This document shows, in pieces, positions 1 through 7,811 of a stretch of 48,562 nucleotides of DNA; the first letter of the stretch is position 1; each line of letters begins with the position of its first letter. Where the stretch lies: NCBI GenBank assembly GCA_029287515.1, contig JARFQZ010000110.1, positions 1 to 48,562 on the forward strand. Reading direction: 5' to 3'. This DNA comes from Lysobacterales bacterium (lineage in GTDB: Bacteria > Pseudomonadota > Gammaproteobacteria > Xanthomonadales > SZUA-36). The notes under the pieces are model-generated. The model was given only the letters and a program-made list of their open reading frames with translations, had not been told where the DNA came from and ran no database searches. The position numbers were made by a program, and so were the translations under genes.

Positions 1-39
1 TCTGACGACGCTTTTCAGTTTAATCGCTACAGGCAATTA

Positions 40-1437
40 ATGGTAAAAATTATCGAACAAATTAACGATAATGTGCCGATGCCCTGTAGAAGAGCAACAA
101 TCAGGCTATTACTGCAATGCATTCCGGCGTTCCTGTTGGTAACCGGCCTTGCGTGGGCCCAGGACCAGGAAGTGGTTCAGGAACCTGAAGCTGCACAGGA
201 TGAAGTATCGGAACCGGCAGCGGGGCCAATCGATCTCCAGATCGGTATGACCGAGGAGGAGAAGGAACAGGTAGAGGAAGTCCTCGAGGAAGCGGGGGAG
301 ACCGCGCGCGGTAAAGAAGCCGCCCTCAACGAGGATCCGGAAGCACAGCGTCGTTCCCAACTGCAGGAAGAGCCGATCCTGCGCCAGCTTTGGAAAGGAA
401 TCCAGATCTACGGCAGCGTCCGCCTGCATGCGATCAACAACTTTAACGAAAAAAATGAGCTTACTGAGTTCAATCTCGGTGACGGCGCCTCCCGTATCGG
501 TATCCGGGGTGAGTTGCCGCTGGGCAAAAAGTGGTGGCTGTTCGGGCGTGCGGAGGCGGGCTTTGATGTGCTCGATACCTTCACAGAGAAAGGAGGTAAC
601 GAGGAGAACCCGGAAAACGGTTTGACCAAGCGGCTGCTATATGGCGGTTTCGATTCGGAAAACCTGACCATGTCCTGGGGCAAGAACTGGTCTGCTTACT
701 ACAAGATCGCCGGCATGACGGATCGCTTTTCGATTTTCGGCGGCAGCGCCGCGGGCGTTTACAACGCACGCACCGACGGTGGCCCGACTGGCACGGGGCG
801 TGCGGATGACGTGATTCAGGCCCGCATCCACACGAGCGGTATCAGCGCGCTGAACATCAAGCCATTCAACCTGAACGTGCAGTACCAGTATGGCCGCCCG
901 ATCCCCTGGGTTGAAGACCGGTATTACGGCGACTCCTATGGTGCGAGCGCCTGGTTGGAGACGGAGAAAGACAGGGGTATTGGCCTGGCCGCCCATGTAT
1001 CCAAGATCGATAACCTGGAAGACGGGAGGATCAGGGGGGCGGGAATCAACGGAGATGCGAGAGCCATTGCCACCGCGTTCCGTAGTTATGGCGATCACTG
1101 GTATGCCGCGTTGGTCGTGGCCAGGCTGGAAAACATCATGACCACGGACACGGACCAGTATGTAGACGGATACGGCGTGGAGCTCTACGCCCAGTGGCAG
1201 TTCAAGGATCGCTGGTGGCTGATCGGAGGCGGCAACTGGTTTGGCCCCGACAGCGATGACCCGGAAGCCAGGGAGTACGAGGTCCACTATTACGTTCTGG
1301 GCTTTCGCTACACCTTAGACTCATTCAACCGGATGGTGTACCTCGAATACCGGATGGATAATGGCCTGTTGCATGACGGCACCCCTCGCAGAAACGAGCT
1401 GACCGTCGGTTTCCGCTGGGATTTTGGTCACAAATAG
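40..1437 (+). CDS. Outer-membrane porin with acidic N-terminal extension
   Basis: A 465-residue protein with a Sec-type signal peptide (hydrophobic stretch near residues 22-39, likely cut after AWA). About 90 residues of very acidic, Glu-rich, probably helical sequence follow. The rest looks like a beta-barrel: it begins at IYGSVRLHAINNF, has alternating aromatic and Gly-rich strands such as RIGIRGELPL and WWLFGRAEAGFDV, and ends LTVGFRWDFGHK, close to the usual aromatic barrel end. This fits the general Gram-negative porin family, which lets small solutes cross the outer membrane; the substrate cannot be read. ATG 40 has AGG six bases upstream. ATG 79 would give a more normal short signal n-region but has no ribosome site. 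The family call is good, the start uncertain. Confidence 0.8.
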   Translation: MVKIIEQINDNVPMPCRRATIRLLLQCIPAFLLVTGLAWAQDQEVVQEPEAAQDEVSEPAAGPIDLQIGMTEEEKEQVEEVLEEAGETARGKEAALNEDPEAQRRSQLQEEPILRQLWKGIQIYGSVRLHAINNFNEKNELTEFNLGDGASRIGIRGELPLGKKWWLFGRAEAGFDVLDTFTEKGGNEENPENGLTKRLLYGGFDSENLTMSWGKNWSAYYKIAGMTDRFSIFGGSAAGVYNARTDGGPTGTGRADDVIQARIHTSGISALNIKPFNLNVQYQYGRPIPWVEDRYYGDSYGASAWLETEKDRGIGLAAHVSKIDNLEDGRIRGAGINGDARAIATAFRSYGDHWYAALVVARLENIMTTDTDQYVDGYGVELYAQWQFKDRWWLIGGGNWFGPDSDDPEAREYEVHYYVLGFRYTLDSFNRMVYLEYRMDNGLLHDGTPRRNELTVGFRWDFGHK

Positions 1438-1501
1438 CCTGGTAACCTGGATTGCATAAATAATATAGTTTCGTATATTGACTCAAACGGTCGAGCCAGG
1501 A

Positions 1502-2287
1502 TCAGGCCTGGTGGGTTTCACCTCGGACCCAGACTTTTGCCGTGTACAACGTTTCATAGCCAAGTCGCTGATAAAGTGGAAATCCGGCAGGTGTAGCGCC
1601 CAGGAAAAATGCAGTGGCTCCGGCTTGCCTGGCACCAAACATGACCCGTGAAAGCAGGGCTTTTCCTATTTTCTGCCCTTGTGCATCTACGTGGGTACCC
1701 ATGGCCCAAACACCAATCACCTCGCCGTGCCGGGTGACTGTTACGGTAGAAAGTATTTTGCCATCGCGTTCAGCCAGGTAAATATCCAGCGAAGGTGATT
1801 GCACCAGGCGTAGCGGCATGGCCCGACGCACACTGGCGCCTGGCATCTGATACGCGCTCTCCATTACTTCTACCATGCCATTGTAGTCGTCTTCAGTTTG
1901 CAGTTTGCGAATATCAACGCCCTGAACCTGGAAATCCACAGCTGCCTCTCCCGGACACACCATCAAAGGCCAGTCGGTGGCATAGACCAGGCCCAGCTGT
2001 TCGCATACCGGAGCGGCAGCCTCGCTGGCATCGGGCGCGACCATGCAGGCAAATGGCAGTTCGCGCTCGTCACACCAGTCCACATAACGACCGAATGCTG
2101 CAAGTGCCGCGCTGTCCCCGCTATTCAACATCAGGTAATTCAGGTCGGCTACCGGCTCGCCCGAAACCGCCATGGCTGTACCCTGGCAGGCTTCAGCATG
2201 GAAATGCTCGGCGCAGCTGTAAAACATCAGGAGCGCGTCGCCAGTCAGGCGAGTCAGAATGTCGGTAGTTAAATCTTTTGCATGCAT
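1502..2287 (-). CDS. GNAT family N-acetyltransferase
   Basis: A 261-residue cytoplasmic protein. The C-terminal part (about residues 125-250) has GNAT features: a strand ending in GVWAMGTHVD, the acetyl-CoA pyrophosphate loop QGQKIGKALL, and the late motif GFPLYQRLGYETL. The N-terminal half has no clear motif and may be a degenerate GNAT fold, as in two-domain members. It should transfer an acyl group from acyl-CoA to an amine, with substrate unknown. It converges on the porin gene across 64 bases in which I see no strong terminator. The start at 2287 is the first ATG, with AAGG upstream. Confidence 0.75.
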   Translation of the reverse strand: MHAKDLTTDILTRLTGDALLMFYSCAEHFHAEACQGTAMAVSGEPVADLNYLMLNSGDSAALAAFGRYVDWCDERELPFACMVAPDASEAAAPVCEQLGLVYATDWPLMVCPGEAAVDFQVQGVDIRKLQTEDDYNGMVEVMESAYQMPGASVRRAMPLRLVQSPSLDIYLAERDGKILSTVTVTRHGEVIGVWAMGTHVDAQGQKIGKALLSRVMFGARQAGATAFFLGATPAGFPLYQRLGYETLYTAKVWVRGETHQA

Positions 2288-2406
2288 GATCGGAGCCTTG
2301 TTGTTATTTATGATTGAAGATTCAAAAACACTTGATTAATTGACTTTTGGTTCGAAGCCTCGCCAATAGTGCTCGGGGAACTTTAATCTCCAGCGAAAAA
2401 AATTTC

Positions 2407-4326
2407 TTAGTCTGACCCGGTATTCCCAACCGGCACGGTAAACGCGTCCGCGACCAGCCGGTCCACGTTATCTCCGGTCAGTGCATCGAGAAACGACAAC
2501 AGCTGACCGATTTCTTCCTGGGTGAGTCCCAATGGCCGCACCAGCGGATCGAGCAGTTCATTCTCAACACCGCCCCGATTGTAGAATTCGATCACGTCTT
2601 TCAGCGTGGAAAGCGAGCCATCGTGCATATACGGGGCCGTCAGGGCGACATTCCTTAGCGAAGGAGTACGGTATTTCCACCGGTCATCCGGGTTCTCGGT
2701 GATCTCGTATAAACCCAGGTCATTTGGCCTGGGTTCCGACGCGTCAGCGACAATGTCCCCCCTCACAAGGATGGATTCGCCAGGAGCAATCTGCACCCGG
2801 GTGTTTGCTGGTGTTTTGGACATGCTGTGCCGATAACCGATACCCGTATTGTGCATCCGGTTATCGGTGAACAGAGACCAGTCTTTCCCAACCAGGTGGC
2901 AGGCGGCACAGCCGGCTTGACCCGTGAACAGCCGGAACCCCGCCTGTTGCTCCGCGTTCATCGCGTCTTTTTCCTTCCCGTAGTACCAGCGGTCAAATGG
3001 ACTGTTGCCGGAGACCAGAACGCGCTCGTAACTGGCCAGCGCCTTGCCAACGGTCTCCATGGAAACGCCCCGGCCGGGAAAAGCCTTCTCAAACATTGCG
3101 GGATACTCCGGGATGCGGGTGATCTGATCGATGACCAGGCCCACCGAAGGATTGCCCATTTCGTTGTGGGCCAGCAGCGGACCCCAGATCTGCTGCTCGA
3201 GCGAGCTTTCCCTGCCGTCATGAAACAAGCGCTCCAGGTAGGCCACGTTATAAATGGTCGGCGAATTGCGCCGCACGGTCCGGCCTTCGATTCCGACCGC
3301 GGTGGCCAGTTCGTTGCTGGTGAAGCCCTGTTCCGGCACGTGGCACATGGCGCAGGAAAACGTGTTGTTGTGCGAGAGTCTCCGATCGAAAAACAGCAAT
3401 CGCCCGAGGGCTATTTTTTCTTCAGTAAGGGGATTGTTCGGGGCGGATGTGATGGCCGGCAGACCCAGCGGCTGGGTGAATTCAGCACTCCAGAGTTCGG
3501 CCGATACGCCTTTGCGGCGCTCCAGGCTTTGCGCCCGGGTCTGGTAGTTACTGGATTCATATCCTGCTTTGTTGTCCCCGGGGCCCTGCAGGGCGTGAAC
3601 TTCGTAAGGTTCCATCTGCAGGGTCCGGATATCGTTCAGCATCGTATCTGCGTGCAGATACGAAGCACTGAAAATGTTCCGGATCCGAAGGTTCCGGTCG
3701 ACCAGGAAGACCCGGAGTATGTGAGAAATGTTCCCGGCCTCACCTTCCTCCGCATTGGGATCGCGGACAATGGACTGGCCGTAAGTCTCCAGGATCGGTT
3801 CCAACGCAGGCTGGCCGCTGGTGGTCAGGAAGTACCAGTCGAAGTTTCCTGAAATATACGGCCTGCCATAGCGCTTCATCACCTCCGGCGTGTCCTGCAC
3901 GGGATCGAAGCTCAGGCTGATAAAGCGCACGCCTTCACCCCTGCTTTTATCTTCCAGGAGTTGGTCCTGCAGCTTTTCCAGCACATGGGTGGCCAGTGGG
4001 CAGCCGTTCGCGTCAGAACAACTGCTGTAGATAAAACTCAATACCACGACCTTGTCGCCCATCAGGGCGTGCAGCGTGGTTTCTTCGCTGTCACTGGTGA
4101 TGACACGGCCGTCGCCCGCCATGCCGATGGGGGGAAGCTGGTAGCTGCCGGCTTCGGGCGGTTCGAATTCGAGCTCACTCCACCCGGGCGCCAGCACCTG
4201 GCTTTGAGTGGGTTCATCCTGGGCTGCCCTGACATCCAAACCGGGGCTTGCCAGGATAAACAGCAGCAGCAGGCCGGTGAGCCGGTCGCTTACCAGCCGT
4301 GTACTGGCTTCCCCGGCCTCAGGCAT
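2407..4326 (-). CDS. SCO/SenC copper chaperone fused to MauG/CcpA-like dihaem peroxidase
   Basis: One 639-residue exported protein with two normally separate domains. The signal segment is hydrophobic at about residues 16-35. Residues 60-240 are a SCO/SenC thioredoxin-like domain with copper-ligand candidates Cys103, Cys109 and His202 (context NISHILRVFLVD). The cysteines are spaced CxxxxxC, wider than the usual CxxxC. Residues 285-630 are a bacterial cytochrome c peroxidase/MauG domain with haem motifs CAMCH (325-329) and CAACH (473-477), the GRLLFFD and RLFHDGRESSLEQQ segments, an inter-haem Trp (IWGPLLAHNEMG) and TAPYMHDGSL holding a possible axial Met. The ATG overlaps the mtoX stop (TGATG), so translation is probably coupled. 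In characterised mto loci SCO and mauG are separate genes after mtoX. Role inferred: copper delivery and oxidative maturation of MtoX in the periplasm. Confidence 0.88.
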   Translation of the reverse strand: MPEAGEASTRLVSDRLTGLLLLFILASPGLDVRAAQDEPTQSQVLAPGWSELEFEPPEAGSYQLPPIGMAGDGRVITSDSEETTLHALMGDKVVVLSFIYSSCSDANGCPLATHVLEKLQDQLLEDKSRGEGVRFISLSFDPVQDTPEVMKRYGRPYISGNFDWYFLTTSGQPALEPILETYGQSIVRDPNAEEGEAGNISHILRVFLVDRNLRIRNIFSASYLHADTMLNDIRTLQMEPYEVHALQGPGDNKAGYESSNYQTRAQSLERRKGVSAELWSAEFTQPLGLPAITSAPNNPLTEEKIALGRLLFFDRRLSHNNTFSCAMCHVPEQGFTSNELATAVGIEGRTVRRNSPTIYNVAYLERLFHDGRESSLEQQIWGPLLAHNEMGNPSVGLVIDQITRIPEYPAMFEKAFPGRGVSMETVGKALASYERVLVSGNSPFDRWYYGKEKDAMNAEQQAGFRLFTGQAGCAACHLVGKDWSLFTDNRMHNTGIGYRHSMSKTPANTRVQIAPGESILVRGDIVADASEPRPNDLGLYEITENPDDRWKYRTPSLRNVALTAPYMHDGSLSTLKDVIEFYNRGGVENELLDPLVRPLGLTQEEIGQLLSFLDALTGDNVDRLVADAFTVPVGNTGSD

Positions 4327-5723
4327 CAATTGCCGCCGCTGTTGCCCGGCATTTCGCTGGCTGCAACGTTCGGATGGCTCTGGCCGTAAAGTGAATAGGC
4401 GCCAAAACGCATCTGGTGCGGTAACCCCAGGTTTTCGGCCACGAAATCGATGGTGAATTCGTGACTGAGCTTTTTACCGTCCCAGGTATAGGACTTGAAG
4501 TATTGCAGGTCTTCGCCTTCCGGGGCCTCGGTCTTGTCCCAGTTGGCCAGCAGCGACGAGGTGAAGTAGATACGCTTGCCGTCCCAACTCTGCGAGGCCA
4601 TGTTGATCTGCGCACCGATCCTGGTTTGCTGGACTTCCACCGGGTTGAAGGGGTCGGAGATATCGAACAGGCGGGCCATGCCGTCGTTCCATGTGTCGAT
4701 CCACAACTCGGTGTCATCGGCGGAAATGGAAATATCGACCGGCAGCGGAATTTTCGACGCATCACCGATATCCGCCACGGCTTTCGCCTGCCATTCACCA
4801 TCGTCGTCTTCGTAAATCAGCCATACTTTCGAGGTCAGGGCCGTGGTGGTGAAGCAATAATTGTTGTGTGGGCCCCAGGCGCAGCGGATTTCCAGCGGAG
4901 CTCCGGGGACATCGAAAATCTTTTTCGGCTTGCGGGTATGCAGGTCCCATACCACGACGGTATTGCCGAAACGTTTCATGGCCTCGGGATCCCCCATCAG
5001 CTTACCCAGGTTCATCATGTAGTTGTTCCAGCCGGTAAACGACGAGGTGATCATGACGTTGCGGCGGGGCAGGGCGCGAATGTCATAGCCGTAGCCATCG
5101 GCAAAGTTGCCCGATTTGACCGCGCCGCCCAGGTCCTGGTCTGTCGGCATCCAGTGAGTTGCCACGTAGTCGCCGGTGTTGGTGTACTCGACCAGCGCGG
5201 TCCGCCCGCCGTGGTCCTTGTCGTTGGAAAGGCCGGTCAGCATCATCCGGCCGGGCAGGGCGTAAGTGGTATGGGGGCCGACCACGCCGCCGCTGGCCTT
5301 GACGAAGTCATCGATGGTTCTGTACAGCGTGGGTTTGGCCGGGTCGGTATGCACGTCGAAGATGAAGATCTTGCTGGTGTCGAGTCCCCCGGCCCACAGG
5401 TAGTGGCGGTCATCGGTAAAACCGGAGTGGTGAGCCTCGTTGCGCCCGCCCACGGACAGCGTGTTGACCACTTTGCCGTAGGTTGGCGAGGCCGGATTCA
5501 CGTCAACGGTTACGAGTTTGTCCTGTTCGTCACCGACGCCTTCCGCGCCCAGTGTCCAGACGTAAACATAATCTTCCTGACCGACGATTTTAGCCATGTA
5601 GGGCGACATGCAGGTTTCGTCGGCTATTGCGGTGGCTGGCGCGGTTGCCATCACTGCCAGTAGCAGGCTCAGACAGAAAAACGCACCTTTTTTGAGCGGC
5701 GCATGAAGTGTTTTCGATTGCAT
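4326..5723 (-). CDS. mtoX: Methanethiol oxidase, SBP56 (selenium-binding protein 1) family
   Basis: A 465-residue protein with a Sec signal peptide (hydrophobic residues 15-33, likely cut after AIA) followed by a beta-propeller of the SBP56 family. Family segments seen include AHHSGFTDDRHYLWAGGLD, GPHTTYALPG, DFGYD-like DGYGYDIRALPRRNVMITSS, VPVDISIS-like LPVDISISADD and LWIDTWNDGMARLFDIS. Bacterial SBP56 members are copper-dependent methanethiol oxidases (CH3SH to formaldehyde, H2S and H2O2) and act in the periplasm. The next gene carries SCO and MauG domains, the known mtoX companions, which strongly supports the call over generic selenium binding. AGGAGA lies about eight bases before ATG 5723. 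No selenocysteine codon is involved. Confidence 0.92.
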   Translation of the reverse strand: MQSKTLHAPLKKGAFFCLSLLLAVMATAPATAIADETCMSPYMAKIVGQEDYVYVWTLGAEGVGDEQDKLVTVDVNPASPTYGKVVNTLSVGGRNEAHHSGFTDDRHYLWAGGLDTSKIFIFDVHTDPAKPTLYRTIDDFVKASGGVVGPHTTYALPGRMMLTGLSNDKDHGGRTALVEYTNTGDYVATHWMPTDQDLGGAVKSGNFADGYGYDIRALPRRNVMITSSFTGWNNYMMNLGKLMGDPEAMKRFGNTVVVWDLHTRKPKKIFDVPGAPLEIRCAWGPHNNYCFTTTALTSKVWLIYEDDDGEWQAKAVADIGDASKIPLPVDISISADDTELWIDTWNDGMARLFDISDPFNPVEVQQTRIGAQINMASQSWDGKRIYFTSSLLANWDKTEAPEGEDLQYFKSYTWDGKKLSHEFTIDFVAENLGLPHQMRFGAYSLYGQSHPNVAASEMPGNSGGN

Positions 5724-5778
5724 GATTGGCTCTCCTGTATGTATAGACTGGCGAATTTTTTATTTTTCCAGCCTGTGC

Positions 5779-5790
5779 ATGTTATAGCAT
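5779..5790. promoter_or_regulatory. Imperfect palindrome in the mtoX/M23 divergent region
   Basis: ATGTTATAGCAT is a 12-base inverted repeat with one mismatched pair. It lies 56 bases upstream of mtoX and 70 upstream of the divergent peptidase gene, within an AT-rich stretch. It could be an operator or just AT-rich promoter sequence. No convincing -35/-10 pair was found for either gene. Confidence 0.2.
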
Positions 5791-5860
5791 AGTCAATGTG
5801 GGTAAAAATTCAGCCGGGTTCTATTCTGAAGGAACAGCTTTTTGAGAAATGGAGATTCGA

Positions 5861-7795
5861 ATGCAAACTAATTCCCTGCTCACCACAGCCATGATCTTCC
5901 TGCTCGTTTCGCCCTCACAGGTGCTCGCAGAGAGTGGAGCGCGTTGGCTCAACGACGGAAAAGCCGTTCAGGCCCGGGTGTTCGAACCTGTAATGGACCG
6001 CAACCATGATCCGGTCATTTTTCAGCGCTCAGAACTGGAACGGTCAGCGGACGTTGGCGAGAAGGGCGAGCCCAAGGCATCCACCCTGGGCTTTCAGATC
6101 CCCCTTCGACAGGGGCTTTCAAACACCTATCCGGGATTGATAACCATCGCCGCTTACGTCGACCATGACGAGGTGAACCCGAATAGCCTGCTCGACTGGA
6201 ATTGTGGTCAGCGGACTTATGATGGTGAAGATTTTGGCCACAATGGCACAGACTTTAACGGGGTCCTCTACCCATGGCGCACGATGGCCAATGACGGCAT
6301 GATCGTGACCGCTGCAGCCGACGGTGAAATTATCGACCGGCATGACGGCGAATTCGATCAGAACTGCGCTTTCGATTCCGAGGCCCAGGCGAATTTCGTC
6401 GTACTGGAGCATGCGGACGGCAAGATAACAATCTACGCACACATGAAGAAAGGCACGGTGACGCCCCGAAAGGTCGGTGATCTTGTAGAGCAGGGCGATT
6501 ACCTCGGGGTGATGGGCAGTTCAGGGATGTCCAGCGGGCCCCACCTTCACCTGGGGGTGCAGGATCTGTCAAATAACCTGTTCGATCCCTATGCCGGTAC
6601 TTGCAACGAGCTAAATGCGGAAAGCTTGTGGGAAGACCAGGAAGACTACAAGGAACAGACCATCCTGGCGGCGGAAACGCACGGTGCAGCTCCGGAGTAT
6701 CCGCCGTGCCCGGAACAGGAAAAGCCCAACCTGAAAGACGTTTTTGCCGCGTCTGACATTATTTTTGCCTCGGCTACCGTACGCGACTTCGACAATACTG
6801 ACGAATTCGGAGTCGAGGTTCTCGACCCGTCCGGGCAAGCGATACTTGCCACCACGTATTCTGATCCCAACGCAGGGCAATTTACCGGCGTTCAGATTTA
6901 CTGGAATTTCCAGTTACCCCAATCCGCCATCGATGGTGAATACACCTGGCGGATCACATATGCCGGCAATAGCCTCGATCACAGTTTCTATGTCGGCGCT
7001 GGTCCCGACCCCCAGCCTGAAGCGGTGCCGGCCAACAATGCCTTTACCGGCCTCTGGTACGACCCGGCACTCGATGGCGAAGGCTTCAATATCGTCACCA
7101 CCGACGGTGGCACCATCGTCTATTTCTATGGGAGCGATGACCGTGGAAACCGGCTCTGGCTGACATCGGACCTGATTCCGGGCGAGATCAGGGCCGGTGT
7201 GCCCATCAGCGTGTTGATGTACGAATCAACCGGCGGGATTTTCCGGACCCCGGTACCCAGCGCCCGAGGCCTTTCGCAGTGGGGAACGCTAAGCCTGCTG
7301 TTCAGCGCCTGTAACGCCGGACAGTCCACCCTGCAAGGTGCTGACGGCAACAAGAATTCGCAGATTACCAAGCTGGCCGGCGTTGCCGGCGCGGCCTGTG
7401 TCGAGGGCGATGTGCCTGCTGATGCCCCCTGGGCAGGGCTCTGGTATGACCCTTCAAAAGACGGTGAGGGCTACAACCTGATTGTCGCGCCGATTGGCAG
7501 GATTCTCTATTTCTATGGCTTCAAGACCAGCGGATTGAGGCTCTGGCTCGTCAGCGACCTGATTGCCGACACCCTCAGCGTTGGCCAAACCGTTGCCATC
7601 AGGATGTTTGAATCCACCGGGGGCACCTTCAATACACCCATACCCAGCGGTGAGGCGCTGGTGGAGTGGGGCACGGGCGAAATCACGGTGATCGACTGCA
7701 ACACCGTGACTATCGTATTGACTGGAACCGACGGCAACAAAACCAGCAATACCGTAAGACTGGCCGGGATCATCGATTCCACCTGCCCGCTCTAG
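5861..7795 (+). CDS. Exported M23 (LytM-type) peptidase-fold protein with duplicated C-terminal domain
   Basis: A 644-residue protein with signal peptide (cut near VLA). Residues about 90-250 are an M23/LytM domain with the complete zinc set: His127 and Asp131 in GHNGTDFN, His194 in YAHM, and His228/His230 in PHLHLG. Such enzymes cut glycyl or D-amino-acid peptide bonds, usually in peptidoglycan. Residues about 295-385 look Ig-like and end HSFYVG. Two copies of a roughly 120-residue domain starting GLWYDP(A/S)xDGEG then follow; Cys pairs in each may form disulfides. ATG 5861 is chosen over ATG 5849 because GGAG lies six bases before it. It is divergent from mtoX and I see no functional link. 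It ends against a convergent amidohydrolase gene 16 bases away. Confidence 0.85.
   Translation: MQTNSLLTTAMIFLLVSPSQVLAESGARWLNDGKAVQARVFEPVMDRNHDPVIFQRSELERSADVGEKGEPKASTLGFQIPLRQGLSNTYPGLITIAAYVDHDEVNPNSLLDWNCGQRTYDGEDFGHNGTDFNGVLYPWRTMANDGMIVTAAADGEIIDRHDGEFDQNCAFDSEAQANFVVLEHADGKITIYAHMKKGTVTPRKVGDLVEQGDYLGVMGSSGMSSGPHLHLGVQDLSNNLFDPYAGTCNELNAESLWEDQEDYKEQTILAAETHGAAPEYPPCPEQEKPNLKDVFAASDIIFASATVRDFDNTDEFGVEVLDPSGQAILATTYSDPNAGQFTGVQIYWNFQLPQSAIDGEYTWRITYAGNSLDHSFYVGAGPDPQPEAVPANNAFTGLWYDPALDGEGFNIVTTDGGTIVYFYGSDDRGNRLWLTSDLIPGEIRAGVPISVLMYESTGGIFRTPVPSARGLSQWGTLSLLFSACNAGQSTLQGADGNKNSQITKLAGVAGAACVEGDVPADAPWAGLWYDPSKDGEGYNLIVAPIGRILYFYGFKTSGLRLWLVSDLIADTLSVGQTVAIRMFESTGGTFNTPIPSGEALVEWGTGEITVIDCNTVTIVLTGTDGNKTSNTVRLAGIIDSTCPL
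7034..7399 (+). repeat. Internal protein repeat, copy 1 (GLWYDP domain)
   Basis: First of two tandem copies of about 122 residues. Landmarks are GLWYDPALDGEGFN, IVYFYGSDDRGNRLWL, SDLIPG, MYESTGGIFRTPVPS, WGTLSL and GADGNKNSQITKLAG. The second copy repeats these in the same order. Confidence 0.8.
7424..7792 (+). repeat. Internal protein repeat, copy 2 (GLWYDP domain)
   Basis: Second copy, with GLWYDPSKDGEGYN, ILYFYGFKTSGLRLWL, SDLIAD, MFESTGGTFNTPIPS, WGTGEI and GTDGNKTSNTVRLAG. The copies match at domain level but differ at many positions, so the duplication is old rather than a recent DNA repeat. Confidence 0.8.
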
Positions 7796-7810
7796 GGAGC
7801 AGGGAAGCGA
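7795..7810 (+). repeat. Dispersed palindromic element, minimal copy C
   Basis: GGGAGCAGGGAAGCGA matches the element at 40759-40813 exactly over 16 bases and the inverted copy near 44741 over 13 bases. Here it starts on the last base of the peptidase stop codon and fills the gap to the convergent amidohydrolase gene. The sequence before it (CCCGCTCTA) also resembles the hairpin arm of the 40759 copy. Confidence 0.5.
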
Positions 7811-7811
7811 A

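Noticed and set aside
4461..5663. 400-codon plus-strand frame opposite mtoX
   Set aside because: It mirrors the codon pattern of a firmly identified gene and shows no family motif or ribosome site. The same holds for 2827-3852, 637-1287 and 21284-22300.
4326..5723. Selenium storage or selenoprotein role for the SBP56 protein
   Set aside because: No in-frame TGA or selenium genes are seen, and the SCO and MauG domains next door point to methanethiol oxidation.
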